Of a DNA stretch of 64,000 nucleotides, positions 27,180 through 35,155 are shown one piece after another. Numbering within the stretch: the stretch's first letter is position 1; each line of letters begins with the position of its first letter. Both the position numbers and the translations under genes were made by a program. Where the stretch lies: assembly GCF_001279725.1 (NCBI RefSeq), contig NZ_LGDE01000469.1, positions 62,001-126,000 of the forward strand. Direction: 5' to 3'. The notes under the pieces were generated by a model. That model had not been told where the DNA came from. It did no database searches and saw only the letters and a program-made list of their open reading frames with translations. Source of the stretch: Streptomyces sp. WM4235 (GTDB lineage: Bacteria; Actinomycetota; Actinomycetes; Streptomycetales; Streptomycetaceae).

Positions 27180-28232
27180 TCACCCCGTAAAGCGATACAC
27201 CGTCAGCTCGCGCCGGTCTTCCGCCTTGATGGAAAAGCCCACGCACAATGCGGGGCGGGAATCCGCGGAACCGATCGCCATTCCCTCCGGCTCCCGGAAG
27301 GGCAGATCCGGTGCCACGGTGACCTTGTGTCGGCCCTGAGCGCGCCCCGTACGAATGTCGATCGCCGAGACGTGCGTGTTTCCGCCGGACTTCCGCGGAT
27401 TGTTCCCGTCCTTGGTCGTGTACGGGCGGCCGGTGAGGATGTAGACGAAGTTCCCGTGCAGGGCGCAGCCCTGGAACCACTCCTCTTCCTTCACCTGGAC
27501 ACCGGCCCGCACGGCGTGCACGGGGTCGAAGCGACCGGCGAGGAAGTCCGCCATCCCGTACACGGACAGCCGGTGTTCCCCGTCCAACTCGTGGCTCACC
27601 AGCACGCGCCCACCCGCCAGGTCGAGCGCGGGGGACACGTCGGACGCGCCCGGGACCGGATCGTAGTGCGGGACCCGCCGGTCGGACCCGTCGACCACAC
27701 CACCGTCGTCGAACAGCACACGGGCGACCTGCGTTCCGTAGCCGCTGTCCGCGTCGGGCCTGCTCTCCACCCATATGTAGGTGTGCTTGCCGGCGGGCTC
27801 GACACCGAAGGAAATTCCATGCCCGAAGCCGCGGAGATACATGTGCCCGAGAGATATCCCCGTACTGCTCAACCGGGTCAGGCACATATCGCCGGCGGTC
27901 TTTCGGTCGCCGGAAGCGAGTGGCTCCGACTCGTCTTCCAGTCGAATGCCGCTTTGCATGGTCTGAAGGGTGTAGACCAAACCGTTGGCATCGTCGAAGG
28001 CGAACGACTGCGGACCCGTCGTATTGAATAGCGGCGTCGGCGCCAGCAGTTCGGCGCCCGTCCGCATGTCGAAGTCCCCGGCCGTCGGCTGAGGGTCGGG
28101 CTCCTCCTGGTCGGGCTCGTCCGGTTCCGACGAGAGCGCCCACGTCAGACCGCTCGCGGCCAACCCGGCGGCGACCGCGCCGCCGCCGAACATCAGGGTC
28201 CGGCGGCTGAAAAGTGTCGTGTCATCCGCCAT
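27180..28232 (-). CDS. Tat-exported TagC-like hypothetical protein
   Basis: The 350-residue protein begins with a twin-arginine signal (SRRTLMFGGGAVAAG at about 9-23) and a hydrophobic segment, then an acidic Pro/Glu/Asp linker (PDEPDQEEPDPQP). The rest has repeated beta-rich elements (FAFDDANGLVYTLQ, GISFGVEPAGKHTYIWVE, GVQVKEEEWFQGCALHGNFVYILTG, LPFREPEGMAIG) typical of a secreted propeller. I recall similar Streptomyces proteins labelled teichoic acid biosynthesis protein C, after B. subtilis TagC; this is a weak analogy. The ATG has no ribosome site but a CAGAAT box lies about 6 nt upstream, so it may be leaderless. The position beside the polymer operon supports a wall-related role. Confidence 0.7.
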   Translation of the reverse strand: MADDTTLFSRRTLMFGGGAVAAGLAASGLTWALSSEPDEPDQEEPDPQPTAGDFDMRTGAELLAPTPLFNTTGPQSFAFDDANGLVYTLQTMQSGIRLEDESEPLASGDRKTAGDMCLTRLSSTGISLGHMYLRGFGHGISFGVEPAGKHTYIWVESRPDADSGYGTQVARVLFDDGGVVDGSDRRVPHYDPVPGASDVSPALDLAGGRVLVSHELDGEHRLSVYGMADFLAGRFDPVHAVRAGVQVKEEEWFQGCALHGNFVYILTGRPYTTKDGNNPRKSGGNTHVSAIDIRTGRAQGRHKVTVAPDLPFREPEGMAIGSADSRPALCVGFSIKAEDRRELTVYRFTG

Positions 28233-28304
28233 GCAGACATTCTGCCGGCCCCCGTACGAGCCGACGTCGCCGCCCCCGTGCAAGACCCCGCGGGGCCCCG
28301 CCAC

Positions 28305-28340
28305 CGGCGGAAACGGCGGAGTCGGCGGAAACGGCGGACG
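28305..28340. repeat. two tandem 18-nt repeats
   Basis: CGGCGGAAACGGCGGA occurs at 28305-28320 and again at 28323-28338, giving an 18-nt period. It lies next to the fadB terminator in a noncoding spacer. Confidence 0.6.
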
Positions 28341-28369
28341 CCCGCCCCCGCTCGGGGGACGGGCGTCCG
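28335..28369 (-). terminator. hairpin terminator downstream of fadB
   Basis: CGGACGCCCG (28335-28344) pairs with CGGGCGTCCG (28360-28369), with further CCCC/GGGG pairing inside. It lies 25 nt beyond the fadB stop on the minus strand. Confidence 0.75.
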
Positions 28370-28393
28370 TCACGCGCGTCGGGGACGCGACGG

Positions 28394-30532
28394 TCAGACC
28401 GGGACGCTCGCCAGACCCGGGGCGAGGAACTTCTTGCCGTTCACCCGCTCCGAGACACCCTCGCGGTCCAGGTACGGCGTCACGCCGCCCAGGTGGAAGG
28501 GCCAGCCGGCGCCGGTGATGAGGCAGAGGTCGATGTCCTGGGCCTCGGCCACGACACCCTCCTCCAGCATCAGACCGATCTCCTGCGCCACCGCGTCCAG
28601 GACGCGGTCACGGACCTGCTCCTCGGTCAGGACGCTGTCGCCCTGGACCAGGAGCGCGGCGACCTCGGGGTCGAGCTCCGGCTTGAAGCCGTTCTCCGCG
28701 TTGTAGACGTAGAAGCCGCGCTTGCCCGCCTCGACGACCCGCTTGAGGTTGGGGGAGACGGTGAAGCGCTCCGGGAAGGCGCGGTTCAGGGTCTCCGAGA
28801 CGTGCAGGCCGATCGCCGGACCCACGAGCTCCAGGAGCACCAGCGGCGACATGGGCAGGCCGAGCGGCTCGATCGCCTTCTCGGCGGTGACCACCGGGGT
28901 GCCCTCGTCGATGACGTTCTGGATCTCGCCCATGAAGCGGGTCAGGATGCGGTTCACCACGAACGCCGGGGCGTCCTTGGTGAGGACCGCGGTCTTCTTC
29001 AGCTTCCGCGCGACACCGAAGGCCGTGGCCAGGGAGGCGTCGTCGGTCTGCTCACCGCGGACGATCTCCAGCAGCGGGAGGATCGCGACCGGGTTGAAGA
29101 AGTGGAAGCCGACCACGCGCTCCGGGTGCTGGAGCTTCGAGGCCATCTCGGAGACCGACAGCGAGGAGGTGTTGGTGGCGAGGATCGCGTGCGCCGGGGC
29201 GACCGCCTCGACCTCCGCGAACACCTTCTGCTTGACGGACATCTCCTCGAACACGGCCTCGATGATGAAGTCCGCGTCCGCGAAGCCCTCGGCCTTGTCC
29301 AGGACACCGCTCACCAGGGCGGTCAGGCGGTTGGCCTTGTCCTGGTTGATGCGGCCCTTGCCGAGCAGCTTCTGGATCTCGGCGTGGACGTAGCCCACAC
29401 CCTTGTCCACGCGCTCCTGGTCGATGTCGGTGAGGACCACCGGCACTTCCAGGCGGCGCAGGAAGAGCAGCGCCAGCTGCGAGGCCATCAGGCCCGCGCC
29501 GACGACGCCGACCTTGGTGACCGGACGGGCCAGGGACTTGTCCGGGGCGCCGGCCGGGCGCTTGGCGCGCTTCTGGACCAGGTTGAAGGCGTAGATGCCG
29601 GAGCGCAGTTCGCCGCCCATGATGAGGTCGGCCAGGGCCGCGTCCTCGGCGTCGAAGCCCTTCTGCAGGTCGCCGTCCTTGGCCGCCTCGATGATCTCCA
29701 GCGCCCGGTAGGCGGCCGGGGCCGCACCGTGCACCTTGGAGTCCGCGATGGCGCGGCCGCGGGCGACGGCCGCGTCCCAGCCCTCGGCGCGGTCCACGTC
29801 GGCCCGTACGACCTCGGTGGCGCCGTTCAGGACGTTCGCCGTCCAGATCAGCGACTGCTCCAGGAAGTCGGCACCCTCGAACAGGGCGTCGGCGATGCCC
29901 AGTTCGAAGACCTGCTTGCCCTTGAGCTGGCGGTTCTGGTTCAGCGAGTTCTCGATGATCACCGAGACCGCGCGGTCCGCGCCGATCAGGTTCGGCAGCA
30001 GGGCGCAGCCGCCCCAGCCCGGTACCAGACCGAGGAAGACCTCGGGCAGCGAGAAGGCCGGGATGGCCTTGGAGACGGTGCGGTAGGTGCAGTGCAGGCC
30101 CACCTCGACACCGCCGCCCATGGCCGCGCCGTTGTAGTACGCGAAGGACGGGACGGCCAGCGCCGACAGGCGCTTGAACACGTCGTGGCCGCCCTTGCCG
30201 ATGGCGAGCGCCTCGTCGTGCTTCTTCAGCAGCTCGACACCCTTGAGGTCGGCGCCGACCGCGAAGATGAACGGCTTGCCAGTGATGCCCGCGCCGACGA
30301 TGGAGCCCGCGAGGGCCTCCTGCTCGACCTGGTCGATCGCCGCGTTCAGGTTGGCGAGGGACTGGGGGCCGAAGGTGGTCGGCTTGGTGTGGTCGAAGCC
30401 GTTGTCCAGCGTGATGAGCGCGAAGCGCCCGGCGCCGAACGGCAGGTCCAGGTGGCGGACGTGCGCGGACGTGACGACCTCGTCCGGGAACAGCTCGGCC
30501 GCGCCCTTCAGGAGCTCAGCGGTGGTGCTCAC
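28394..30532 (-). CDS. fadB: fatty-acid oxidation complex alpha subunit: enoyl-CoA hydratase / 3-hydroxyacyl-CoA dehydrogenase
   Basis: The 712-residue trifunctional-type protein has an N-terminal crotonase domain (about 30-270; FAVGADLKGVELL, YNGAAMGGGVEVGLHC and EVFLGLVPGWGG with the oxyanion-hole glycines and catalytic Glu). A 3-hydroxyacyl-CoA dehydrogenase domain begins near 340 (KVGVVGAGLMASQLALLFL, HFFNPVAILPLLEIV) and a C-terminal repeat of that domain follows. It catalyses the hydration and NAD-dependent oxidation steps of beta-oxidation. The GTG start overlaps the fadA stop by 4 nt (GTGA), so the two subunits are translationally coupled. The length fits the actinobacterial family. 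Confidence 0.95.
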   Translation of the reverse strand: MSTTAELLKGAAELFPDEVVTSAHVRHLDLPFGAGRFALITLDNGFDHTKPTTFGPQSLANLNAAIDQVEQEALAGSIVGAGITGKPFIFAVGADLKGVELLKKHDEALAIGKGGHDVFKRLSALAVPSFAYYNGAAMGGGVEVGLHCTYRTVSKAIPAFSLPEVFLGLVPGWGGCALLPNLIGADRAVSVIIENSLNQNRQLKGKQVFELGIADALFEGADFLEQSLIWTANVLNGATEVVRADVDRAEGWDAAVARGRAIADSKVHGAAPAAYRALEIIEAAKDGDLQKGFDAEDAALADLIMGGELRSGIYAFNLVQKRAKRPAGAPDKSLARPVTKVGVVGAGLMASQLALLFLRRLEVPVVLTDIDQERVDKGVGYVHAEIQKLLGKGRINQDKANRLTALVSGVLDKAEGFADADFIIEAVFEEMSVKQKVFAEVEAVAPAHAILATNTSSLSVSEMASKLQHPERVVGFHFFNPVAILPLLEIVRGEQTDDASLATAFGVARKLKKTAVLTKDAPAFVVNRILTRFMGEIQNVIDEGTPVVTAEKAIEPLGLPMSPLVLLELVGPAIGLHVSETLNRAFPERFTVSPNLKRVVEAGKRGFYVYNAENGFKPELDPEVAALLVQGDSVLTEEQVRDRVLDAVAQEIGLMLEEGVVAEAQDIDLCLITGAGWPFHLGGVTPYLDREGVSERVNGKKFLAPGLASVPV

Positions 30533-31755
30533 TTGGAGTCTCCCTCGGCGTTGAAGTTCGGGTTCTCCCAGATGACCGTGGCGCCCATGCCGAAGCCGAC
30601 GCACATGGTGGTCAGGCCGTAGCGGACGTGCGGCTGCTCCTCGAACTGGCGGGCCAGCTGCGTCATCAGACGGACGCCGGAGGAGGCGAGCGGGTGACCG
30701 AAGGCGATGGCGCCGCCGTACTGGTTCACGCGGGAGTCGTCGTCGGCGATGCCGTAGTGCTCCAGGAACGCGAGGACCTGGACCGCGAACGCCTCGTTGA
30801 CCTCGAAGAGACCGATGTCATCGATCGTCAGACCGGCCTGGGCCAGGGCCTTCTCGGTGGCGGGGATCGGGCCGTAGCCCATGACCTCCGGCTCGACACC
30901 GGCGAAGGAGTACGCGACCAGGCGCATCTTGACCGGGAGGTTGTTCTCCCGGGCGAAGTCCTCGGACGCGATGATCGCGGCGGTGGCACCGTCGTTGAGA
31001 CCGGCGGCGTTGCCCGCGGTGACCCGGCCGTGGGTACGGAACGGGGTCTTCAGGCCGGCCAGGTTCTCCAGCGTGGTGCCCGGACGCATCGGCTCATCGG
31101 TGGTGACCAGGCCCCAGCCCGTCTCGCCGGCGGCCTCGTTGGTGTTGCGCACCGAGATCGGGACCAGGTCCTGCTGGATCTTGCCGTCGGCGTACGCCTT
31201 GGCGGCCTTCTCCTGCGAGCGCACGGCGTACTCGTCGGCGCGGAGCTTGGTGATCGTCGGGTACCGGTCGTGCAGGTTCTCGGCGGTCATGCCCATGAAC
31301 AGGGCGGACTCGTCGACCAGCTTCTCGGAGACGAAGCGCGGGTTCGGGTCGACGCCCTCACCCATGGGGTGGCGGCCCATGTGCTCGACACCGCCCGCGA
31401 GGGCGACGTCGTACGCGCCGAAGGCCACGCCGCCCGCGACGGCGGTCACGGCGGTCAGCGCGCCGGCGCACATGCGGTCGATGGAGTAGCCGGGCACGGA
31501 CTGCGGGAGGCCCGCCAGGATGCCGGCGGTGCGACCCAGGGTCAGACCCTGGTCACCGATCTGCGTGGTCGCGGCGATGGCGACCTCGTCGATCTTCGCG
31601 GGGTCCAGGTCCGGGTTGCGGCGCAGCAGCTCCCGGATCGCCTTGACGACGAGATCGTCGGCGCGGGTCCCGTTGTAGATGCCCTTCGGGCCCGCCTTGC
31701 CGAACGGGGTGCGGACGCCGTCGACGAAGACGACGTCCCTGACGGTACGAGGCAC
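30529..31755 (-). CDS. fadA: acetyl-CoA C-acyltransferase (thiolase), beta subunit of the fatty-acid oxidation complex
   Basis: The 408-residue thiolase carries the acyl-enzyme cysteine in SIDRMCAGALTAV (about residue 92), the NEAFAVQ segment, GGAIAFGHPLASSG with the catalytic His and the second cysteine in TTMCVGFGMGA. It performs the final thiolytic step of beta-oxidation. The GTG at 31755 was chosen because GGAGGAGAG lies about 5 nt upstream; a longer form to 31785 lacks support. It heads a two-gene operon and has a predicted promoter with an inverted repeat across the transcription start. Confidence 0.95.
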   Translation of the reverse strand: MPRTVRDVVFVDGVRTPFGKAGPKGIYNGTRADDLVVKAIRELLRRNPDLDPAKIDEVAIAATTQIGDQGLTLGRTAGILAGLPQSVPGYSIDRMCAGALTAVTAVAGGVAFGAYDVALAGGVEHMGRHPMGEGVDPNPRFVSEKLVDESALFMGMTAENLHDRYPTITKLRADEYAVRSQEKAAKAYADGKIQQDLVPISVRNTNEAAGETGWGLVTTDEPMRPGTTLENLAGLKTPFRTHGRVTAGNAAGLNDGATAAIIASEDFARENNLPVKMRLVAYSFAGVEPEVMGYGPIPATEKALAQAGLTIDDIGLFEVNEAFAVQVLAFLEHYGIADDDSRVNQYGGAIAFGHPLASSGVRLMTQLARQFEEQPHVRYGLTTMCVGFGMGATVIWENPNFNAEGDSK

Positions 31756-31817
31756 GTTGGCTCTCCTCCAGGTGCGGGTGTGCACTGCTGCGCGGGGGCG
31801 CGGTCGGCGTTGTTTGC

Positions 31818-31845
31818 TGAGCGCCCGCTCACCTGCCCCATGCTA
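31818..31845 (-). promoter_or_regulatory. predicted fadAB promoter with TetR-type operator
   Basis: A TAGCAT -10 box (31840-31845, minus strand) is followed 8 nt downstream by the perfect inverted repeat TGAGCG-CC-CGCTCA (31818-31831 as read on the plus strand), which would cover the transcription start. No close -35 box is seen. Palindromes of this size are typical TetR-family operators; an acyl-CoA-responsive repressor is inferred. Confidence 0.5.
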
Positions 31846-31930
31846 CTTGCGGGTAACCAATGTGCACACCCTCTCCGGGAGGAGCGGCGAAGGTCACACT
31901 CCCGCCGCCGGCTCTCATCGGCGGCGGTGA

Positions 31931-31970
31931 CGAAGGAAGCCCCCCGGCCGGGGCCGGGGGGCTTCCTTCG
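31931..31970 (-). terminator. hairpin terminator downstream of the ribonuclease D gene
   Basis: A perfect stem of up to 19 bp (31931-31949 with 31952-31970, core GAAGGAAGCCCCCC) begins 12 nt after the stop codon and could work in both directions. Confidence 0.85.
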
Positions 31971-31981
31971 TCGTCCAGGGG

Positions 31982-33262
31982 TCAGTCGGTGGCGGCGAGC
32001 GCCTCGACCAGCGCCGGGGTCACCTGCTCGATCTGCCAGGTCCGGGCTCCGTGGGCCGCCAGGGCCTCGGACACCGTGTCCGCCTCCAGGCGCTGCGGCG
32101 GCTCCCAGCACAGTCTGCGGACCGTGTCCGGGGTGATCAGGTTCTCCTGGGGCAGGTTCAGCCCCTCGGCGAGCGCCGTGACGGCGGCCCGGGCCGCCGA
32201 GAGCCTGGCGGCGGCGGCCGGGTCCTTGTCGGCCCAGGAACGCGGCGGCGGCGGGCCGGCCGGGGTCGCGCCCGGCTGAGGCAGTTCGTTCTCGGACAGC
32301 GCCTTGGCCCGGTCCACCGCGGCCATCCACTGTTCCAGCTGGCGCCGGCCCATCCGCTGCCCGTAGCCGGGAAGGGCGGACAGCGCGCTCGCGTTGAGCG
32401 GCATGGCCAGCGCGGCCTCGACGATCGCCGCGTCGCCCAGCACCTTGCCGGGGGACACGTCGCGCCGCTGCGCGATCCGGTCGCGGGACTCCCACAGCTC
32501 GCGCACGACGGCCATCTGCCGGCGGCGGCGCACCTTGTGCATGCCGGAGGTGCGGCGCCACGGGTCCTTGCGCGGGGGCGCGGGCGGGGCGGAGGCGATG
32601 GCGTCGAACTCCTGGTGGGCCCAGTCCAGCTTGCCCTGCCGGTCCAGTTCCTTCTCCAGCGCGTCCCGCAGGTCCACCAGCAGTTCCACGTCCAGGGCGG
32701 CGTAGCGCAGCCACGGCTCCGGGAGGGGGCGGGTGGACCAGTCGACGGCGGAGTGGCCCTTCTCCAGCGTGTAGCCGAGCACGCTCTCGACCATCGCGCC
32801 GAGTCCGACCCGCGGGAAGCCCGCCAGCCGGCCGGCCAGTTCGGTGTCGAACAAGGAGGTGGGGGCCATGCCTATTTCGCGCAGGCACGGCAGGTCCTGG
32901 GTGGCGGCGTGCAGGATCCACTCGGTGCCGGACAGCGCCTCGCCAAGGCTGGAGAGGTCGGGGCAGCCGACCGGGTCGATCAGCGCCGATCCCGCGCCTT
33001 CGCGGCGCAACTGCACCAGGTAGGCGCGTTGCCCGTAGCGGTAGCCGGAGGCGCGCTCGGCGTCGACGGCGACGGGGCCGGTGCCCGCGGCGAAGGCCGC
33101 GACCACCTCGGCGAGGGACTCCGCGTCGGCGACCACCGGGGGGATGCCCTCGCGGGGCTCCAGCAAGGGAACGGGCAACCCATCGGACGAAACCTCTTCG
33201 TCCGGGGGGCCGCCCCCGGTGGTGGTGCGCAGGTGTGCTGCGGTCTCTTGGGCGTCGGTCAC
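31982..33262 (-). CDS. ribonuclease D-like 3'-5' exonuclease with HRDC domain
   Basis: The 426-residue protein has a DEDD-type exonuclease domain (about 45-215): PVAVDAERASGYRYGQRAYLVQL (motif I), WILHAATQDLPCL (motif II) and RYAALDVELLVDLRDAL (motif III). An HRDC domain follows at about 240-310. It probably trims structured RNA ends. The second acidic pair is DAE rather than the usual DTE. The GTG start has no Shine-Dalgarno; TACCCT ends 6 nt upstream, indicating a leaderless mRNA. A 36-nt perfect palindrome lies about 25 nt upstream. Confidence 0.88.
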   Translation of the reverse strand: MTDAQETAAHLRTTTGGGPPDEEVSSDGLPVPLLEPREGIPPVVADAESLAEVVAAFAAGTGPVAVDAERASGYRYGQRAYLVQLRREGAGSALIDPVGCPDLSSLGEALSGTEWILHAATQDLPCLREIGMAPTSLFDTELAGRLAGFPRVGLGAMVESVLGYTLEKGHSAVDWSTRPLPEPWLRYAALDVELLVDLRDALEKELDRQGKLDWAHQEFDAIASAPPAPPRKDPWRRTSGMHKVRRRRQMAVVRELWESRDRIAQRRDVSPGKVLGDAAIVEAALAMPLNASALSALPGYGQRMGRRQLEQWMAAVDRAKALSENELPQPGATPAGPPPPRSWADKDPAAAARLSAARAAVTALAEGLNLPQENLITPDTVRRLCWEPPQRLEADTVSEALAAHGARTWQIEQVTPALVEALAATD

Positions 33263-33287
33263 CGGTCAAGGGTATCCGTGGATGTGG

Positions 33288-33323
33288 CGCGCCCGTCGCC
33301 GGAACGTTCCGGCGACGGGCGCG
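33288..33323. promoter_or_regulatory. 36-nt perfect palindrome upstream of the ribonuclease D gene
   Basis: The sequence from 33288 to 33323 equals its own reverse complement, centred on AACGTT with arms CGCGCCCGTCGCCGGAAC. It covers the expected -35 region of the leaderless ribonuclease D promoter. It may be an operator, or a cruciform/bidirectional terminator for the upstream regulator gene, which also has its own hairpin at 33399-33420. Confidence 0.6.
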
Positions 33324-33398
33324 AGGGTGAGACCTGGTGAAGCGCGGGGGTGGGGACGGGGTGCGGCGGGAGGGAGAGGACGGGGTGGGCTCGAACGT

Positions 33399-33420
33399 GT
33401 CCCGGGGGTTTCCCCGGGAC
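33399..33420 (-). terminator. hairpin terminator downstream of the response-regulator gene
   Basis: A 9-bp perfect stem GTCCCGGGG/CCCCGGGAC with a 4-nt loop lies 26 nt past the regulator stop. Confidence 0.7.
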
Positions 33421-33445
33421 GTCCCCCGGGAGCCACCGGGCGGGG

Positions 33446-34108
33446 TCAGTGGATGATTCCGGTCCGCAGGGCGACGGCGACCATCCCGGCCCGGTCGCCG
33501 GTGCCCAGCTTGCGGGCGATCCGGGCGAGGTGGGACTTCACGGTCAGTGCGGACAGGCCCATCGAGACGCCGATGGCCTTGTTGGACTGGCCCTCCGCGA
33601 CGAGGCGCAGGACCTCGACCTCGCGGCCGGAGAGCTCTCGGTAGCCGCCCGGGTGGCTCGGGGCACCCGGGGGGCGGCGGTGCATGCGGGCGGCGGCGGC
33701 ACCGATGGGGGCGGCGCCGGGCCGGGTGGGGAGCCCGATGTTGGTCCGGGTGCCGGTGACGACGTAGCCCTTCACTCCGCCCGCGAGGGCGTTGCGGACG
33801 GCGCCGATGTCATCGGCGGCGGACAGGGCCAGGCCGTTCGGCCAGCCGGCGGCACGGGTCTCGGAGAGCAGGGTGAGACCGGAACCGTCGGGCAGGTGTA
33901 CGTCGGCCACGCAGATGTCGCGCGGGCTGCCGACGCGGGGGCGGGCCTCCGCGATGGACGACGCCTCGATCACATCACGTACTCCGAGGGCCCACAGATG
34001 GCGGGTCACGGTGGAACGGACGCGCGGGTCGGCCACGACGACCATGGCCGTCGGCTTGTTCGGGCGGTAGGCGACCAGGCTTGCGGGCTGCTCGAGAAGA
34101 ACGGACAC
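33446..34108 (-). CDS. orphan LuxR/NarL-type response regulator
   Basis: The 220-residue protein has an N-terminal receiver-like domain (about 20-125) with the phosphorylation site VADVHLPDGSG, LSAADD and the conserved Lys in GGVKGYV. The first acidic pocket shows only one Asp (VVVADPRV), so phosphorylation may be atypical. The C-terminal helix-turn-helix (SGREVEVLRLVAEGQSNKAIGVSMGLSALTVKSHLARIARKLG) is a classic GerE domain. No sensor kinase is adjacent. The GTG start follows AGGAGG at 5 nt. Targets are unknown. Confidence 0.87.
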   Translation of the reverse strand: MSVLLEQPASLVAYRPNKPTAMVVVADPRVRSTVTRHLWALGVRDVIEASSIAEARPRVGSPRDICVADVHLPDGSGLTLLSETRAAGWPNGLALSAADDIGAVRNALAGGVKGYVVTGTRTNIGLPTRPGAAPIGAAAARMHRRPPGAPSHPGGYRELSGREVEVLRLVAEGQSNKAIGVSMGLSALTVKSHLARIARKLGTGDRAGMVAVALRTGIIH

Positions 34109-34407
34109 CTAGGCCTCCTGGGGGAGTGGCGGAACGTCTCGGCCGGGGGAAGGGAAGCCGGTGCGCTCCGTGCTGATGGTCATTGACTCCTTCGGCACGT
34201 CACCCGCCCGGCTTTAGGGAATGATCACGATTTGGTGAGTAACAATTCGGGCAATTCGGACGCACGATCGATCAATGGATGATCAGAAGCCCGCAACGAA
34301 TGCACGTTCTGGCACTCCGATGCGGGCTCGATCGGTCGACCCGACCCGGGGCGCCACCCCGGGGAGCCCCCGGACGGGGCCCGCGGTGCGGCCGAGCGGC
34401 CCCTTGA
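34109..34407. other. 299-nt spacer with locally low GC
   Basis: Between the regulator (leaving leftward) and the DUF3000 stop. It has an AT-richer core (34210-34290) with the direct repeat AATTCGG/AATTCGG and several GATC-containing short palindromes. This probably holds the regulator promoter, but I could not define -35/-10 boxes. No ORF here has coding character. Confidence 0.4.
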
Positions 34408-35064
34408 CTACGGGTGGTGCGGACCGCGCCGCTGTGGCAGGGACACCACGCCGGTGACGGTGTCGGTGGGGCCGACCGGCGGCAGCCCCGCGATTTGACA
34501 CAGCAGCTCGCACCAGGCCGACAGGTGAGCCGAGGTGTCCGGCACCCCGCCCACCCCCTCGCGCGGCGTCCACGAGGCCCTGATCTCGATCTGAGTGGCC
34601 GGCCGCCGCTCCGAGAGCCCGCCGAAATAGTGCGAGCTCGCCATGGTCACCGTCCCGCTGGGCTCGCCGTACGTCAGCCCGCGCGCCTCCAGCGCCCCCG
34701 TCAGCCAGGACCAGCACACCTCGGGGAGGAGCGGGTCCGCGGCCATCTCCGGCTCCAGTTCCGCCCGTACCAACGTCACCAGGCGGAAGGTGCCCTGCCA
34801 TGCGTCGTGCCCGGACGGATCGTGCAGCAGGATCAGCCGGCCGTCGGCCAGGTCGTCCTCGCCGTCGACGACCGCCGCCTCCAGCGCGTAGGCGTACGGG
34901 GCGAGTCTCTGCGGCGGCTTGGTGGGGTCGATCTCGATCCCCTGCCGCAGCCGCGCCTTCTTCAAGCCGTCGACCGCCCGCCGGAACGGGAGCGGGACGG
35001 AGCTCTCCTTCGCGCTGTCCACACCGTCAGCGCCATCTGAAAATCGTCCCTGAGCCGCAGCCAT
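34408..35064 (-). CDS. DUF3000 family protein
   Basis: The 218-residue protein matches the actinobacterial DUF3000 family from memory of its pattern: [74 protein letters not shown] and [16 protein letters not shown]. Function is unknown. It is soluble, with no signal peptide. The ATG at 35064 has no ribosome site; TAGTCT ends 7 nt upstream, indicating a leaderless transcript. It is divergent from hemE with a 91-nt shared promoter region, and this pairing with hemE is conserved in Streptomyces as I recall. Confidence 0.8.
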   Translation of the reverse strand: MAAAQGRFSDGADGVDSAKESSVPLPFRRAVDGLKKARLRQGIEIDPTKPPQRLAPYAYALEAAVVDGEDDLADGRLILLHDPSGHDAWQGTFRLVTLVRAELEPEMAADPLLPEVCWSWLTGALEARGLTYGEPSGTVTMASSHYFGGLSERRPATQIEIRASWTPREGVGGVPDTSAHLSAWCELLCQIAGLPPVGPTDTVTGVVSLPQRRGPHHP

Positions 35065-35071
35065 GCGGGGA

Positions 35072-35077
35072 AGACTA
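35072..35077 (-). promoter_or_regulatory. -10 box of the leaderless DUF3000 transcript
   Basis: TAGTCT on the minus strand, 7 nt before the ATG at 35064, in the common TAGNNT form. Confidence 0.6.
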
Positions 35078-35129
35078 GGCGGAACGAGCGGCCGGACTGC
35101 GCAGGGACACCCGCGCCGGGTCGGGCACT

Positions 35130-35149
35130 TCTTCGTACGTGCGAAGATT
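35130..35149 (+). promoter_or_regulatory. hemE promoter with inverted repeat
   Basis: TCTTCG (35130-35135) and CGAAGA (35142-35147) flank TACGTG. The right arm overlaps the -10-like AAGATT (35144-35149), which ends 6 nt before the GTG of hemE, suggesting a leaderless mRNA with an operator over the promoter. Regulator unknown. Confidence 0.45.
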
Positions 35150-35155
35150 TGGGTC

